From: Crocinitomicaceae bacterium
Lineage (GTDB): Bacteria; Bacteroidota; Bacteroidia; Flavobacteriales_D; Crocinitomicaceae
Assembly (NCBI GenBank): GCA_017984635.1
Contig: JAGNZC010000016.1
Coordinates: 1-60,918, forward strand
DNA: 60,918 bases
Direction: 5' to 3'
Under the pieces are notes generated by a model that saw only the letters and a list, made by a program, of their open reading frames with translations, had not been told where the DNA came from and searched no databases. Below, one piece after another: positions 8,376 through 17,457 of this stretch (positions within the stretch are counted from its first letter, which is position 1; each line of letters opens with the position of its first letter). The position numbers and the translations under genes were made by a program.

Positions 8376-10322
8376 TTATCTTGTTAAATTCAAGAAACCT
8401 TCACCTTCAAGTTTTGTTTCATCAACACCTGTTATAATGTATTTGTAAAAATAAACACCTTCATTTGCAGGTTTACCACTTTGATTGTTTCCATTCCATG
8501 TAGGATTCAAACCTGAACCCTCAAACATTAAATGACCCCATCTATTTGTAATAAAAAGTTGTAAGTTTTTATGGTTCGTTGCTGTCAAGAAAAACACGTC
8601 GTTTGAACCATCTCCATTTGGTGTAAATACATTTGCAGGTTCAATTGTTGGAAATGGTAAAATACAACTTCCATCATCTAATACTGCATTAGGGTTGTAA
8701 TTTGTTGCGTTTGGATTTGTACAACCACAAGCTGCAATGTTAATATTTACAATCATCGTGTCTGAACACAAAGGAGAAGCAAATGCAACTAATTGAACTT
8801 GTGTTGATTGATCAAATGTTTGATTTTGAGAAGTCGTATCATTTGCGTTAATTACTGTTCCGTTTCCAAAATCCCATTCATAAGAACTAGTGTTTTGACT
8901 ATTATTGATAAAATTAACATTTAAAGGACTACATCCTGTAGTAATGGATGCTGTAAAATCTGCTGTTGGCGGATTAAGCATGTCGATAAATACGCTGTCT
9001 TCATCTGTACAAACGGCGTCTTCTACAGAAATATAATACCAACCTGATGGAATGTCAGACCAAACGGACGCTGTAGGTCCAGCTTGATTAGAAGCATTTG
9101 ACCAAGTATAATAAACTCCGTGAAGTGGTGTAACATTTTGACCTACGACAAAAGCTGAAGCGTAACCAACAGGTTCACATGTGGCTGGACCCGAAAAAAT
9201 AGTGTCAATATTTAATGTTTTATTTACAATTAAAACGACACTATCGTATCTTTCGTAGTTACACCAATCGTTAATGGTGACATAATACGTCAGTGTATCG
9301 TGTTCTAACCCACTTGTTGGCAATGTTGTTGTATTAGTAGAACTATTTGTTGACCAGTTGTATGTGTAGGGAGCAATAGATCCGCCAATATTTGTAACAC
9401 TTACTGTTGGCGCAAAAGTTGGACATTGAGAATACGCTGTGTCAACTAAATTATAACTCATAGCATCTGGATGAACGTGAATATTCACAGCAACAGATTG
9501 GCAATGGTAAACCCCAGTTGTATCGTAAACATAACAAACAAATTGTGTGTCTTGTTGCGCTACGTAGTAAAAATTATCTTGATTTAATTGTGGGTTTTGA
9601 TTCCACATTACATCTGTTGAAGCCCCACATGGAACTCCAGTTGAATTGATTACAATATTATCCAACCCCCAATTGTCATTTGCAGAAGAACTTGATGCTA
9701 ATTGAACCCATCTAAACTTTGTAGTAGTGGATTGTGCAGCAACTGGAATAGGAACGGTAAAAGAACTCCATGAAGTATATGGAGTAACAGAACCAGCAGG
9801 CAAAACACTTCCTGATGAACCTGGATTAGTTGCTAATACAAAACCACCAGGTGAATAATAATTGATATCATACCAATTTGTACCTCCATTCGTAGAATAT
9901 TGAAGGGAAACACCTTCGTTTGCTAAATCAGGTCCTTCGCAAGGGCTTGGTTGAGATTGTATAGCAAATTTCATGTCAAATAAAATGTAACCACCACAAC
10001 TAACATCATATGCTGCTGTTACAATTTGAGGGGTAACACCTGAAGTTTGGGCCCAATAATAAGGAGTTCCTGTAGGATTAGCACCGCAGGGTGTACTAAA
10101 ATTTGTTCCACCTGTAGCTGTCCATCCAGTTGGCATTACTCCATTATTAAAGCTAAATGATTGTCCACCATTCACTAAATTGGATACGGATTGGATATAT
10201 ACAGTATCACCTATACAAACAGTTGTATCATCTGGAAAAACAGTAACACTGCAATAAACATTTTGAGCATGTAAGTTATTACCAAGAACTACCAACAAAA
10301 TAATATATAATAATTTTTTCAT
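8376..10322 (-). CDS. Secreted T9SS protein with Reelin-like, PKD and gliding-motility C-terminal domains
   Basis: 648 residues. A signal peptide ends near NNLHAQ (20). A Reelin-subrepeat-like beta domain spans about 55-230 (TGGTNFSTPCG, GVSLQYSTNGG, WGLDNIVI). PKD/Ig-like beta segments follow, including YEWDFGNGT near 480. A Cys-rich linker GCTNPNATNYNPNA sits near 535. The C-terminal 85 residues are the CHU_C / type B T9SS sorting domain (NVFTPNGDGSNDVF, NRWGHLMFEG, GVYFYK). The product is therefore expected to be exported by type IX secretion and surface-attached or released. Function is unknown; adhesion is a reasonable inference. It starts 1 nt after the small secreted gene upstream. Confidence 0.88.
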   Translation of the reverse strand: MKKLLYIILLVVLGNNLHAQNVYCSVTVFPDDTTVCIGDTVYIQSVSNLVNGGQSFSFNNGVMPTGWTATGGTNFSTPCGANPTGTPYYWAQTSGVTPQIVTAAYDVSCGGYILFDMKFAIQSQPSPCEGPDLANEGVSLQYSTNGGTNWYDINYYSPGGFVLATNPGSSGSVLPAGSVTPYTSWSSFTVPIPVAAQSTTTKFRWVQLASSSSANDNWGLDNIVINSTGVPCGASTDVMWNQNPQLNQDNFYYVAQQDTQFVCYVYDTTGVYHCQSVAVNIHVHPDAMSYNLVDTAYSQCPTFAPTVSVTNIGGSIAPYTYNWSTNSSTNTTTLPTSGLEHDTLTYYVTINDWCNYERYDSVVLIVNKTLNIDTIFSGPATCEPVGYASAFVVGQNVTPLHGVYYTWSNASNQAGPTASVWSDIPSGWYYISVEDAVCTDEDSVFIDMLNPPTADFTASITTGCSPLNVNFINNSQNTSSYEWDFGNGTVINANDTTSQNQTFDQSTQVQLVAFASPLCSDTMIVNINIAACGCTNPNATNYNPNAVLDDGSCILPFPTIEPANVFTPNGDGSNDVFFLTATNHKNLQLFITNRWGHLMFEGSGLNPTWNGNNQSGKPANEGVYFYKYIITGVDETKLEGEGFLNLTR

Positions 10323-10323
10323 C

Positions 10324-10770
10324 TTATTTAATTTGTAAGTTTTTGATTAATGTTTTTTCAAACGACCAACCTCCCAAGAGATTAGGGTTCGCAACAATTC
10401 TTGATAAAATGTGACCATTAATATTGCAATCAGCTTCTAATGATGAATTACCAGGAATTGATAAAACAACTGCACATTCTGGATTAGGAACACAACCATC
10501 ACATCCTTCTTTAAATGCTAACACATGATCAAACGAAATTGATTGCGCTATACTAGTAGTGTTTTCAATTTTAATAAATGAGTAGACTAATGGCTTTTGG
10601 CCTTCAATCATATCACATTCACTTAAGCGCGAAAAGATTTTGATTCCATTTTGTTCTTTAAGTAAACTCCAGTCTTGAGAAGTTTTAAGCTTTCCTTGAG
10701 AAAAGGATTGCATAGAAATTAAAAGTGCAAAAATGAACAATACGCTTTTGCTTTTTTTGTAGTTTTTCAT
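10324..10770 (-). CDS. Small secreted hypothetical protein
   Basis: 148 residues from the ATG at 10770 (MKNYKKSKS). A signal peptide ends near SFSQG. The mature part has a D-W-xx-L-K motif, a DGV-like KIFSR segment, and four cysteines: C in SECDM, CDGC and PNPEC, plus one in ADCNI. I do not recognise a family. Only 1 nt separates its stop from the start of the T9SS cargo gene, so both are co-transcribed and both are exported to the periplasm. A role in the same surface structure is inferred. Confidence 0.7.
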   Translation of the reverse strand: MKNYKKSKSVLFIFALLISMQSFSQGKLKTSQDWSLLKEQNGIKIFSRLSECDMIEGQKPLVYSFIKIENTTSIAQSISFDHVLAFKEGCDGCVPNPECAVVLSIPGNSSLEADCNINGHILSRIVANPNLLGGWSFEKTLIKNLQIK

Positions 10771-10847
10771 ACTTGTCTTGTAGTTAATTGTCAAAAATAA
10801 CATTAAAAGTTAAAATAAAGACATTATTTAATGTGAAAAGGTTGCAT

Positions 10848-11579
10848 TTATTTATTGAAAAATGCAGAAACAATAATTCCTGTTGCAACAGCAACATTTA
10901 ACGATTCAGCATTTCCAAATTTTGGAATCATTAATTTTTGTTGAATGCATTCTCGAACTTCAGTTGAAAGTCCATTTCCTTCATTTCCCATAACGATTAC
11001 ACCTGGTTGCAAAGCTTTTAGTTCAAAAAGATTATCACCGTTTAAATCTGCACCATAAATTGGTACTTTCACATTTTTTAAATACATAGATAAATCCGTG
11101 TAAAAGCAATGTACCCTAAATACCGCACCCATTGATGCTTGAACAACTTTTGGATTGAAACAATCAACGGTTTCTTTCGAACAAATAATCGTTTCAATAC
11201 CAAACCAATCTGCAATTCGGAGAATCGTACCTAGATTACCAGGGTCTTGAACACCATCTAATGCAAGCGTTAATTTTGTAGTTGATGCTTGGCTTATTCT
11301 TTTACTTGGTTTTTTTACAATTGCTAAAACAAGATTCGGTGTTTTTAAGAGTGAGAGCTGTTCCAATTCTTTTGAGGAAACCTCAACAATTTCCCCCTCT
11401 ATTTCTGAAGGTTTAAACGAGTTTAAATGCGCTAAAAAAACAATGTTTTCTGATTGATTTTGTAGTAATTCAGTACACATTTTTTCACCTTCAACGATGA
11501 ATAATCCAGCATCATCTCTGTTTTTTTTAAGGTGCAGTGATCGTACCCATTTTACTTTATTTTTAGAAAGGTTTGACAC
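10848..11579 (-). CDS. RNA 2'-O-methyltransferase, SpoU/TrmH family
   Basis: 243 residues. An N-terminal substrate-binding domain (KVKWVRSLHLKKNRD..FIVEGEK) precedes a SPOUT domain with DPGNLGTILRIADWFG, VMGNEGNGL and IPKFGNAESLNVAVATG. The E-G-N-E-G-G and N-A-E-S-L-N patterns are those of the RlmB/TsnR-like rRNA or tRNA ribose methyltransferases. The start is GTG at 11579 (SNLSKNKVKW follows), because homologues begin with a similar SKNxxKxxxSL sequence. It is divergent from the outer-membrane gene with only about 30 nt between the starts. The target nucleotide cannot be read from sequence. Confidence 0.88.
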   Translation of the reverse strand: MSNLSKNKVKWVRSLHLKKNRDDAGLFIVEGEKMCTELLQNQSENIVFLAHLNSFKPSEIEGEIVEVSSKELEQLSLLKTPNLVLAIVKKPSKRISQASTTKLTLALDGVQDPGNLGTILRIADWFGIETIICSKETVDCFNPKVVQASMGAVFRVHCFYTDLSMYLKNVKVPIYGADLNGDNLFELKALQPGVIVMGNEGNGLSTEVRECIQQKLMIPKFGNAESLNVAVATGIIVSAFFNK

Positions 11580-11610
11580 GTGTTTTTTTATTTATTCGTA
11601 TTTTTACGAT

Positions 11611-14268
11611 GTGAAAGATTTAAAAGTGCTCAAACTTACATATTTTCTTTTAATTGTTGTTTTTCTGATTTCAAGTTGTAAATCAGTTTCTGCTATTCAA
11701 TATCCTCAAAAACACATCCTCAAAAAAAATCGAATTCAAGTATCCGGTGATCATTTAGACCAGAGTCAATTACAAGGGGTTCTCAAACAAAAACCGAATG
11801 TTACTTTTTTAGGGATTCCATTTAGACGTTCAATTTATCTGATGATTGATTCAACAAAAGTTGCAGAACGAAGATTAGCAATCAATAGCCGTATTAAGCT
11901 TAAAAATCAAAAAAAAAGAAAAAAAGTTTCAGAAATAAACAAACGACGCATTGAAAAAGCTCAATTGTCTAATAAATCTTTTTATACTGAACGTAAACTA
12001 CTATTGAAAGATACGTTATCTTCTCGCCGTTTCTTTAGGGAATGGTTAAAATATAAAATCGGTGAGAAGCCCGTCTATTTTGATAGTTTATTACATGCTA
12101 AAACCATCTCCCAGTTTCAGATTTATTTAAAAAACAAAGGATATTATTCAGGAACAGTTAAAAGTGATGTTACATTTAAAAGAAAAAAAGCGCGTGTACT
12201 TTATACATTAAATACTGGTAAAGCTCATGTAATAGATACTGTTTCACTTGTTTCAGATTCAAAATTAGTTACTGATTTGTTTCACCAATTTCAGAAAACC
12301 AAAAATACGGTTGCTTTAGAGCAAAGTCACTTTGACAAAGATATATTAGCCAATTACCGAGAGAACTTAGCGAAATTTATGCGAAACCATGGTGTTTATG
12401 GATTTAATAGTTCAATTGTTCATTTTATAGCTGATACAAATGCCCTTCAAAAAAAGGTAAAATTAACTATTCAAATCAGCGATCGTATTGTTCAAAATAA
12501 TGCCGATTCAATTCGAGAATTGAAGCATGCTCTTGTAAAAATTAACAAGGTGTATTTTCATCTTTCTGACACCGTTTTTTACAAAGGGAATTTCACTAGA
12601 GAACTACAGAAGATAGGTTTAACTCCAGTTAACAAACAATTTGCAGCAACAATTGATACATTTGTCTACCAACAAATTAAAGTAAAAGGAACCGATTTAA
12701 TTGATTCTTCACGCACCGCTGTTTTTTTATACAATGGTTCATTAAACGTTGAAGCTCCAATTCTTGAACTTCAAAATAACCTGGAAGCAACTTCCATTTA
12801 TAATGAATCTGATTTAGAAAAAACGTATACCAGATTGATTCAATTGGGAGTTTTTCAAATGGTTAAACCTGTGGTTGTTGAGGATTTTGAAAACAAAACT
12901 GTTGATATTCATTATTACCTTGTACAAAGTAAAGAAAAGGCTTGGAGTTTTTCACCAAGGTTTACAAATTCAAATAGTTATTTAGCGCTTTCATCTTCTA
13001 TTAATTTCACAAATAAAAATATTTTTAATGGTGCTGAAAAAATGGTGTTTTCATTCGGGGGAGGTTTTGAATCTCAGCCACCTGTTTTTGCAGAATTAGA
13101 TGGTCAATTGATTCAGCAAGCTGCTCGAAGTTTTAATACTTTTGAGATTGGACCAAGTTTGAAATTTGAAATACCGCATTTATTTCCTTTTGGTGTGACT
13201 CGTTTTTCGAAGAAAATTCGACCTCAAACAGTTGTTTCAACTGCCTATAATTATCAAGAGCGATCAGATTTTAAGCGTCAAATTTTCCAAGTAAATTATT
13301 TCTGGAAATTTTATGTAGGAAAAACACATGTTTTTCAAACGAGTATTCCTGCGTTGTCTGTTGTGAAATATGTTCAAATTTCAAACCAACCCGCTTTTCA
13401 AAGTAAATTAGATCTATTGAATGATCTATTTCTCAAAAATGCATACAGCGATCAATTTGTTTGGCAAGACTGGAAGTTTACTTACGAATACAACAACAAA
13501 AACAGAACAAATAAAAAGTCAAATTTATTAGTCTATTTTAATACTTCTTTTGATCCAACAGGAAACATTCTTTCTTTGTTTTCAGCGAATCAAGACACTT
13601 TGAAGAATGGACAACGAGCTGTTTTTGGAGTAGCTTACTCTCAGTTTATACGATTGGACAATGAATTGATCTGTTCTAAACCTGTCGGAAAATCTAAAAG
13701 TTTACATACCCGTATTCAAATTGGTGCAGGTAAACCGTATGGGAACACAACCACTTCAATTCCCTATGATTATAGTTTTTTTGGTGGTGGAGCGAATGAT
13801 AATAGAGGTTGGCGTTCACGTTCTTTAGGTCCAGGTTCCTATAAATATTATTTAGATTCAAATAGAACGGCAACACAAATAGGAGACATTCGAATTGGAG
13901 GATCGTTGGAATATCGTTTTTCTTTTGGTAAATTAATTAAATCTGCTGCTTTTATCGATGCAGGAAATGTTTGGACTTTTCAAGAAGATATTAATCGTGT
14001 TGGTGGCCAATTTTCATCCAATTGGTTCAAAGAAATTGCTGTTTCTGTTGGGGTAGGGGTTCGTCTAGATTTTGATTTTTTCATCGTTCGATTTGACGTT
14101 GGAATGCCAATCACAAATCCAGCTTTGCCAGATGGTGAAAAGTGGATATTCCAGCCAAAAACTAAATTTGACGCTGAAAGTAAAGCAGTTTATGGAGATG
14201 ATTATTCGACATTAGTTCCATATCCATACATTCCAAACTTTCATTTCGGTATTGGATATCCGTTCTAA
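11611..14268 (+). CDS. BamA/TamA-family outer-membrane protein
   Basis: About 885 residues from a GTG at 11611. That start gives a lipoprotein-type signal (LIVVFLISSC) and avoids overlap with the divergent methyltransferase; an ATG at 11497 would overlap it. N-terminal POTRA-like segments (about 150-470, e.g. LRQ-type IQLGVFQMVKPVVVE) are followed by a 16-strand barrel region of the surface-antigen/D15 type, with GGANDNRGWRSRSLGPG (L6-loop-like, carrying the RGW variant of the VRGF motif) and a terminal aromatic, IGYPF. This fits the Bacteroidota lipoprotein BamA/TamA-like paralogues that help assemble outer-membrane proteins. The main BamA lies elsewhere, since those are not usually lipoproteins. 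Confidence 0.87.
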   Translation: MKDLKVLKLTYFLLIVVFLISSCKSVSAIQYPQKHILKKNRIQVSGDHLDQSQLQGVLKQKPNVTFLGIPFRRSIYLMIDSTKVAERRLAINSRIKLKNQKKRKKVSEINKRRIEKAQLSNKSFYTERKLLLKDTLSSRRFFREWLKYKIGEKPVYFDSLLHAKTISQFQIYLKNKGYYSGTVKSDVTFKRKKARVLYTLNTGKAHVIDTVSLVSDSKLVTDLFHQFQKTKNTVALEQSHFDKDILANYRENLAKFMRNHGVYGFNSSIVHFIADTNALQKKVKLTIQISDRIVQNNADSIRELKHALVKINKVYFHLSDTVFYKGNFTRELQKIGLTPVNKQFAATIDTFVYQQIKVKGTDLIDSSRTAVFLYNGSLNVEAPILELQNNLEATSIYNESDLEKTYTRLIQLGVFQMVKPVVVEDFENKTVDIHYYLVQSKEKAWSFSPRFTNSNSYLALSSSINFTNKNIFNGAEKMVFSFGGGFESQPPVFAELDGQLIQQAARSFNTFEIGPSLKFEIPHLFPFGVTRFSKKIRPQTVVSTAYNYQERSDFKRQIFQVNYFWKFYVGKTHVFQTSIPALSVVKYVQISNQPAFQSKLDLLNDLFLKNAYSDQFVWQDWKFTYEYNNKNRTNKKSNLLVYFNTSFDPTGNILSLFSANQDTLKNGQRAVFGVAYSQFIRLDNELICSKPVGKSKSLHTRIQIGAGKPYGNTTTSIPYDYSFFGGGANDNRGWRSRSLGPGSYKYYLDSNRTATQIGDIRIGGSLEYRFSFGKLIKSAAFIDAGNVWTFQEDINRVGGQFSSNWFKEIAVSVGVGVRLDFDFFIVRFDVGMPITNPALPDGEKWIFQPKTKFDAESKAVYGDDYSTLVPYPYIPNFHFGIGYPF

Positions 14269-14271
14269 TTA

Positions 14272-14748
14272 TTAGTCTTTTCCAAACGAATGAACATCGT
14301 TGTGGTTTTCTTCAATTTTATTTTTAACCTGTCGAATCGTAGATGCTAGAATAAAAATGTCTTGTGTTGCATTCGTTTTTAACCATTTCCAACTTTCTTC
14401 CTCTTCTTCCACAGCTAATGCAATGTGGTACAATAGTTCAAAATTGTAATGTAATAACCATTTTTGTGCTTGCTCATTTCCTTCTGCGGCGTTAATCATG
14501 GCCATTAAATGCGGATATCCATTTTGGATTAGCCATTGGCGGGCATCTTCTTTTAAATGAATTGCATATGCAGCCATCGCTAATTCTGAAAAATTATTTT
14601 CATCCAACCATTTGATGAAAGAGGTATCACCTTCAATCGCTTTTGCCCACGCTAAAATGACTTTAGGATGATAATTCAATGGCTTGGAAGGAATAACGGC
14701 AACTTTTTCAGGCGCTTTAGAAGTCGGTTTTTTTAAAAATGAAAACAT
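14272..14748 (-). CDS. Hypothetical protein with four 25-residue helical repeats
   Basis: 158 residues, cytoplasmic by composition. It contains repeats with an exact 25-residue period: KWL at 46, QWL at 71, KWL at 96 and KWL at 121, each followed by N-x-aromatic/Thr, a Leu/Ile-rich helix and an Ala pair (SELAMAAYA, PHLMAMINA, ELLYHIALA, DIFILASTI). The repeats differ in sequence, so they are old. The likely fold is a small alpha-solenoid, a protein-interaction scaffold. It is not a family I recognise. It converges with the BamA-like gene (3 nt apart) and lies 12 nt after the SpmA/B-like gene, so probably shares its transcript. Confidence 0.7.
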   Translation of the reverse strand: MFSFLKKPTSKAPEKVAVIPSKPLNYHPKVILAWAKAIEGDTSFIKWLDENNFSELAMAAYAIHLKEDARQWLIQNGYPHLMAMINAAEGNEQAQKWLLHYNFELLYHIALAVEEEEESWKWLKTNATQDIFILASTIRQVKNKIEENHNDVHSFGKD

Positions 14749-14760
14749 TGTTTAAATGAA

Positions 14761-16188
14761 TTAAAAGAACCAAAGCGCAACGAAAATGGCTGTAATCACG
14801 CAGATTAAGTCAACCAATAGCATTGTGCTTAACGCATAACGCGTGTTTTTCACATTAATTGCACCAAAATAAACTGCGATGACATAAAATGTTGTTTCTG
14901 CACTGCATTGGAAAATACAGCTTAAACGTCCTGAAAGTGAATCTGGTCCAAAGGTTTGCATGGCGTCAATCATGAAGCCTCGAGAGCCACTAGAGCTAAA
15001 TGGACGCAACATAGCTACTGGTAAAGATTCAGTAATTTCTTTAGTAACGCCTAAATAGAAGAAGCCATTTGAAATCCAACCACTTATTACTTCAAATAAT
15101 CCACTGTTTCTAAACAATGAAATTGCGGCCAACATCCCTAAAACATAAGGAAAAATAGAAACTCCAGTGCTGATACCGCTTTTTGCACCTACGACAAATG
15201 CGTCAAAAATAGTAGTTTCTTTCTCTTTGAATTTCCGTTCATTTTTAAATGCAAAAAGCAAGGTGAATCCAATGATTGCCAATAAAAGAACACTTGAAAA
15301 GTTAGAAGTAAAAAAGTTTTTTCCAATTAAATCTAAACTGTTTACATACAATAATAAACCAATAATTCCAGCGATGATAGAAATCAGAGTAACTAAAAGC
15401 GTTGCACTTTTGAAATTGATTTTTTGACGGATTCCAACTATTAAAAATGCTGCAATTGTTCCGATAAAAGAAGTGATAATACAAGGAAGCATTACATCAG
15501 CCGGATTTGTAGCATTTTGAGCTGCTCTGTAACCTATAATTGATGTTGGAATCAAGGTAAGTCCTGCAGCATGCAAACACATAAACATAATTTGTGCATC
15601 GCTAGCACGACTTTTGTCTTCATTTAATTCTTGTAAACTTTGCATGGCTTTTAAGCCAAAAGGTGTTGCCGCGGAGTCTAATCCCAAGAAATTGGCAGAA
15701 AAATTTAAAGTCATGTAAGAAATAGAATCATGTCCTTTTGGCACAGAAGGAAATACACTCACGAAGAACGGACTCAAACGTTTCGCTAGTTTTTCAGTTG
15801 CACCGGAATCAATTAATAATTGCATAATACCACTAAAAAAGGCTAAATAGGCGATCAATGGTAAAATCAAATCAAATAAACTGTTTTTACTTGTTTCAAG
15901 TAATCCGTCCGATTTTTGTGTGCCTTTGTAGATTAAAACGGTTTTGTTTTTTTTAACATACGTTTTTTCTGTATCAGGTGAAAGGTACGTTTGGTCAGGT
16001 GCTGAATTGATTTTTATCAATAAGTGTGAAGGAATTTCTTGTGTGTACTTTTCAGCGACCAAAATTGGATCGTCTTTTTTTCCATTCAACATAAAATCTA
16101 ACGAATAATTCGAAGATGTAAACAATCCTGCAACCACAAAAATGATGGAGGAAATAAAAATAACGAGCCAAAATCTACTTAATACCAT
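14761..16188 (-). CDS. SpmA-SpmB fusion, nucleoside-recognition (Gate) domain membrane protein
   Basis: 475 residues with about ten hydrophobic segments. The N-terminal half resembles SpmA (NFSANFLGLDSAATPFG near 165-180, followed by an alpha-helical LQELN stretch) and the C-terminal half resembles SpmB (VGAKSGISTGVSIFPYVLG, LRPFSSSGSRGFM, FQCSAETTFYVIAVYFGA). In Bacillus the two are separate sporulation genes; Bacteroidota carry a fusion and do not sporulate, so the role is general and unproven. Between TM1 and TM2 there is a periplasmic insert of about 75 residues. It is annotated as a transporter-like protein with unknown substrate. Confidence 0.85.
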   Translation of the reverse strand: MVLSRFWLVIFISSIIFVVAGLFTSSNYSLDFMLNGKKDDPILVAEKYTQEIPSHLLIKINSAPDQTYLSPDTEKTYVKKNKTVLIYKGTQKSDGLLETSKNSLFDLILPLIAYLAFFSGIMQLLIDSGATEKLAKRLSPFFVSVFPSVPKGHDSISYMTLNFSANFLGLDSAATPFGLKAMQSLQELNEDKSRASDAQIMFMCLHAAGLTLIPTSIIGYRAAQNATNPADVMLPCIITSFIGTIAAFLIVGIRQKINFKSATLLVTLISIIAGIIGLLLYVNSLDLIGKNFFTSNFSSVLLLAIIGFTLLFAFKNERKFKEKETTIFDAFVVGAKSGISTGVSIFPYVLGMLAAISLFRNSGLFEVISGWISNGFFYLGVTKEITESLPVAMLRPFSSSGSRGFMIDAMQTFGPDSLSGRLSCIFQCSAETTFYVIAVYFGAINVKNTRYALSTMLLVDLICVITAIFVALWFF

Positions 16189-16266
16189 AGTGCTAAGATC
16201 AACTTTTTATTTTAGGAATGGAAGTAGCTTGTTTGAAAACTATTAACAATGTAAGTTGAATAACAC

Positions 16267-16842
16267 TTAATTCGCTACTTTTTGATGATTCAAGGCGATT
16301 TTAATGAAATTATCAAAAATTATACGGCCATAATTTCCAGAAACTTCTGGGTGAAATTGCACGCCAAAAATCGGTAGTGATTGATGTTCCATTGCTTCGT
16401 TCACACAAGCATCTGAAGAAGCTACTAATTTAAAATGTTGTGGTATCGAAATCGTTTCACAGTGATCTTCTAGCATGTCAAATTCAGTTGGAAGTTTGTC
16501 AAATAAAAGCGAGTCTTCAAAAACTTCGATTAACTGTACATCTCTATCTTCTCTCATTTTTTGGCCAAATGCGCCAAATGTAATTCCAATTAACTGGTGT
16601 CCAAAACAAATTCCAAGCGTTGGTTTTTCAACCATTTTCAACCAACTTAATTTATTTAAATAGGGTGCAATGTTTTGTTCTGTAATTAATAGCGGAGCAC
16701 CAGAAATAACAACTCCAGCAACAGACGTTAACATGGATTCTGTGAAATCTAAAATAGGGACGGTTTGGAAATCACAAAACTCATCTACCATTGTTTCAAT
16801 AGATGGCGTTTTACTGCTGCCGCAATCAATTATTAATATCAT
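16267..16842 (-). CDS. Class I glutamine amidotransferase (GuaA N-domain-like)
   Basis: 191 residues: only the amidotransferase domain. The nucleophile Cys79 sits in GICFGHQ, and His164/Glu166 in QFHPE complete the triad. The sequence is like the glutaminase half of GMP synthetase (GuaA) and stand-alone relatives; there is no synthetase half, so it must partner with another protein or act alone. It is last in the mutL operon and overlaps yciO by 4 nt. The substrate that receives ammonia is unknown. Confidence 0.82.
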   Translation of the reverse strand: MILIIDCGSSKTPSIETMVDEFCDFQTVPILDFTESMLTSVAGVVISGAPLLITEQNIAPYLNKLSWLKMVEKPTLGICFGHQLIGITFGAFGQKMREDRDVQLIEVFEDSLLFDKLPTEFDMLEDHCETISIPQHFKLVASSDACVNEAMEHQSLPIFGVQFHPEVSGNYGRIIFDNFIKIALNHQKVAN

Positions 16843-17456
16843 AAGGTTATTTTTCCAATTCCTTGGCGAATCAATTCAGGACTACCAGAAGTACAATCAA
16901 CGATTGTGGAGGCTTCTAATTGTCCATATCCACCATCAATAATAAAAGGTACATCGTCGTCAAAACGTTCATAAATCATGTAAGGATCCGCAAAATAATC
17001 TGCTATAGTATCTTCGTCATTGTGCAAAGAAGTTGTAGCAATTGGATTGCCTAATAATTTCACAATTTCAAGAACTATTGCATTGTTTGGGATTCGAATT
17101 CCAATTTCTTTTCGGTTGGTATCAAACAAGCGAGGAATTTCATTGGTTGCATTCAAAATAAACGTAAATGGACCTGGCAAGGATTGCTTTAATAATTTAA
17201 AAACTGAACGATCAAGTTGTTTTACGTATTCAGATAAATGACTTAAATCCGAACAAATAATGGAGAAATTAGCCTTGTTTAATTTTATGTTTTTCAAACG
17301 AGCTAATTCATTTAATCCTTTTTTATTGTACAAATCACAGCCCATACTGTAAACTGTATCCGTTGGGAAGATGATAACTCCACCTTTTTTTAATACGTCA
17401 ACTGCTTGTTGAATCAAACGTTTATCAATGTTGTTCGGGTTGATTTCTACTAACAT
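16839..17456 (-). CDS. YciO/YrdC-family L-threonylcarbamoyladenylate synthase-like protein
   Basis: 205 residues from the ATG at 17456 (MLVEINPNNIDKRL). It is a YrdC fold with FPTDTVYSMGC, RIPNN, and IDGGY..STIVD. The pattern (INPNN..RLIxQAV, GCDL, NFSIICSDLSHLS, RQGIG) is closer to E. coli YciO than to YrdC/TsaC or full Sua5. YciO proteins bind nucleotides and RNA and are only weakly active as threonylcarbamoyl-AMP synthases. A full-length Sua5 lies at 40374. It sits 1 nt after the exonuclease-like gene. The t6A role is uncertain for this copy. Confidence 0.8.
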   Translation of the reverse strand: MLVEINPNNIDKRLIQQAVDVLKKGGVIIFPTDTVYSMGCDLYNKKGLNELARLKNIKLNKANFSIICSDLSHLSEYVKQLDRSVFKLLKQSLPGPFTFILNATNEIPRLFDTNRKEIGIRIPNNAIVLEIVKLLGNPIATTSLHNDEDTIADYFADPYMIYERFDDDVPFIIDGGYGQLEASTIVDCTSGSPELIRQGIGKITL

Positions 17457-17457
17457 A

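Noticed and set aside
11497..11610. Longer start for the BamA-like gene
   Set aside because: It would overlap the divergent methyltransferase by about 80 nt and lacks the lipoprotein signal seen from the GTG at 11611.
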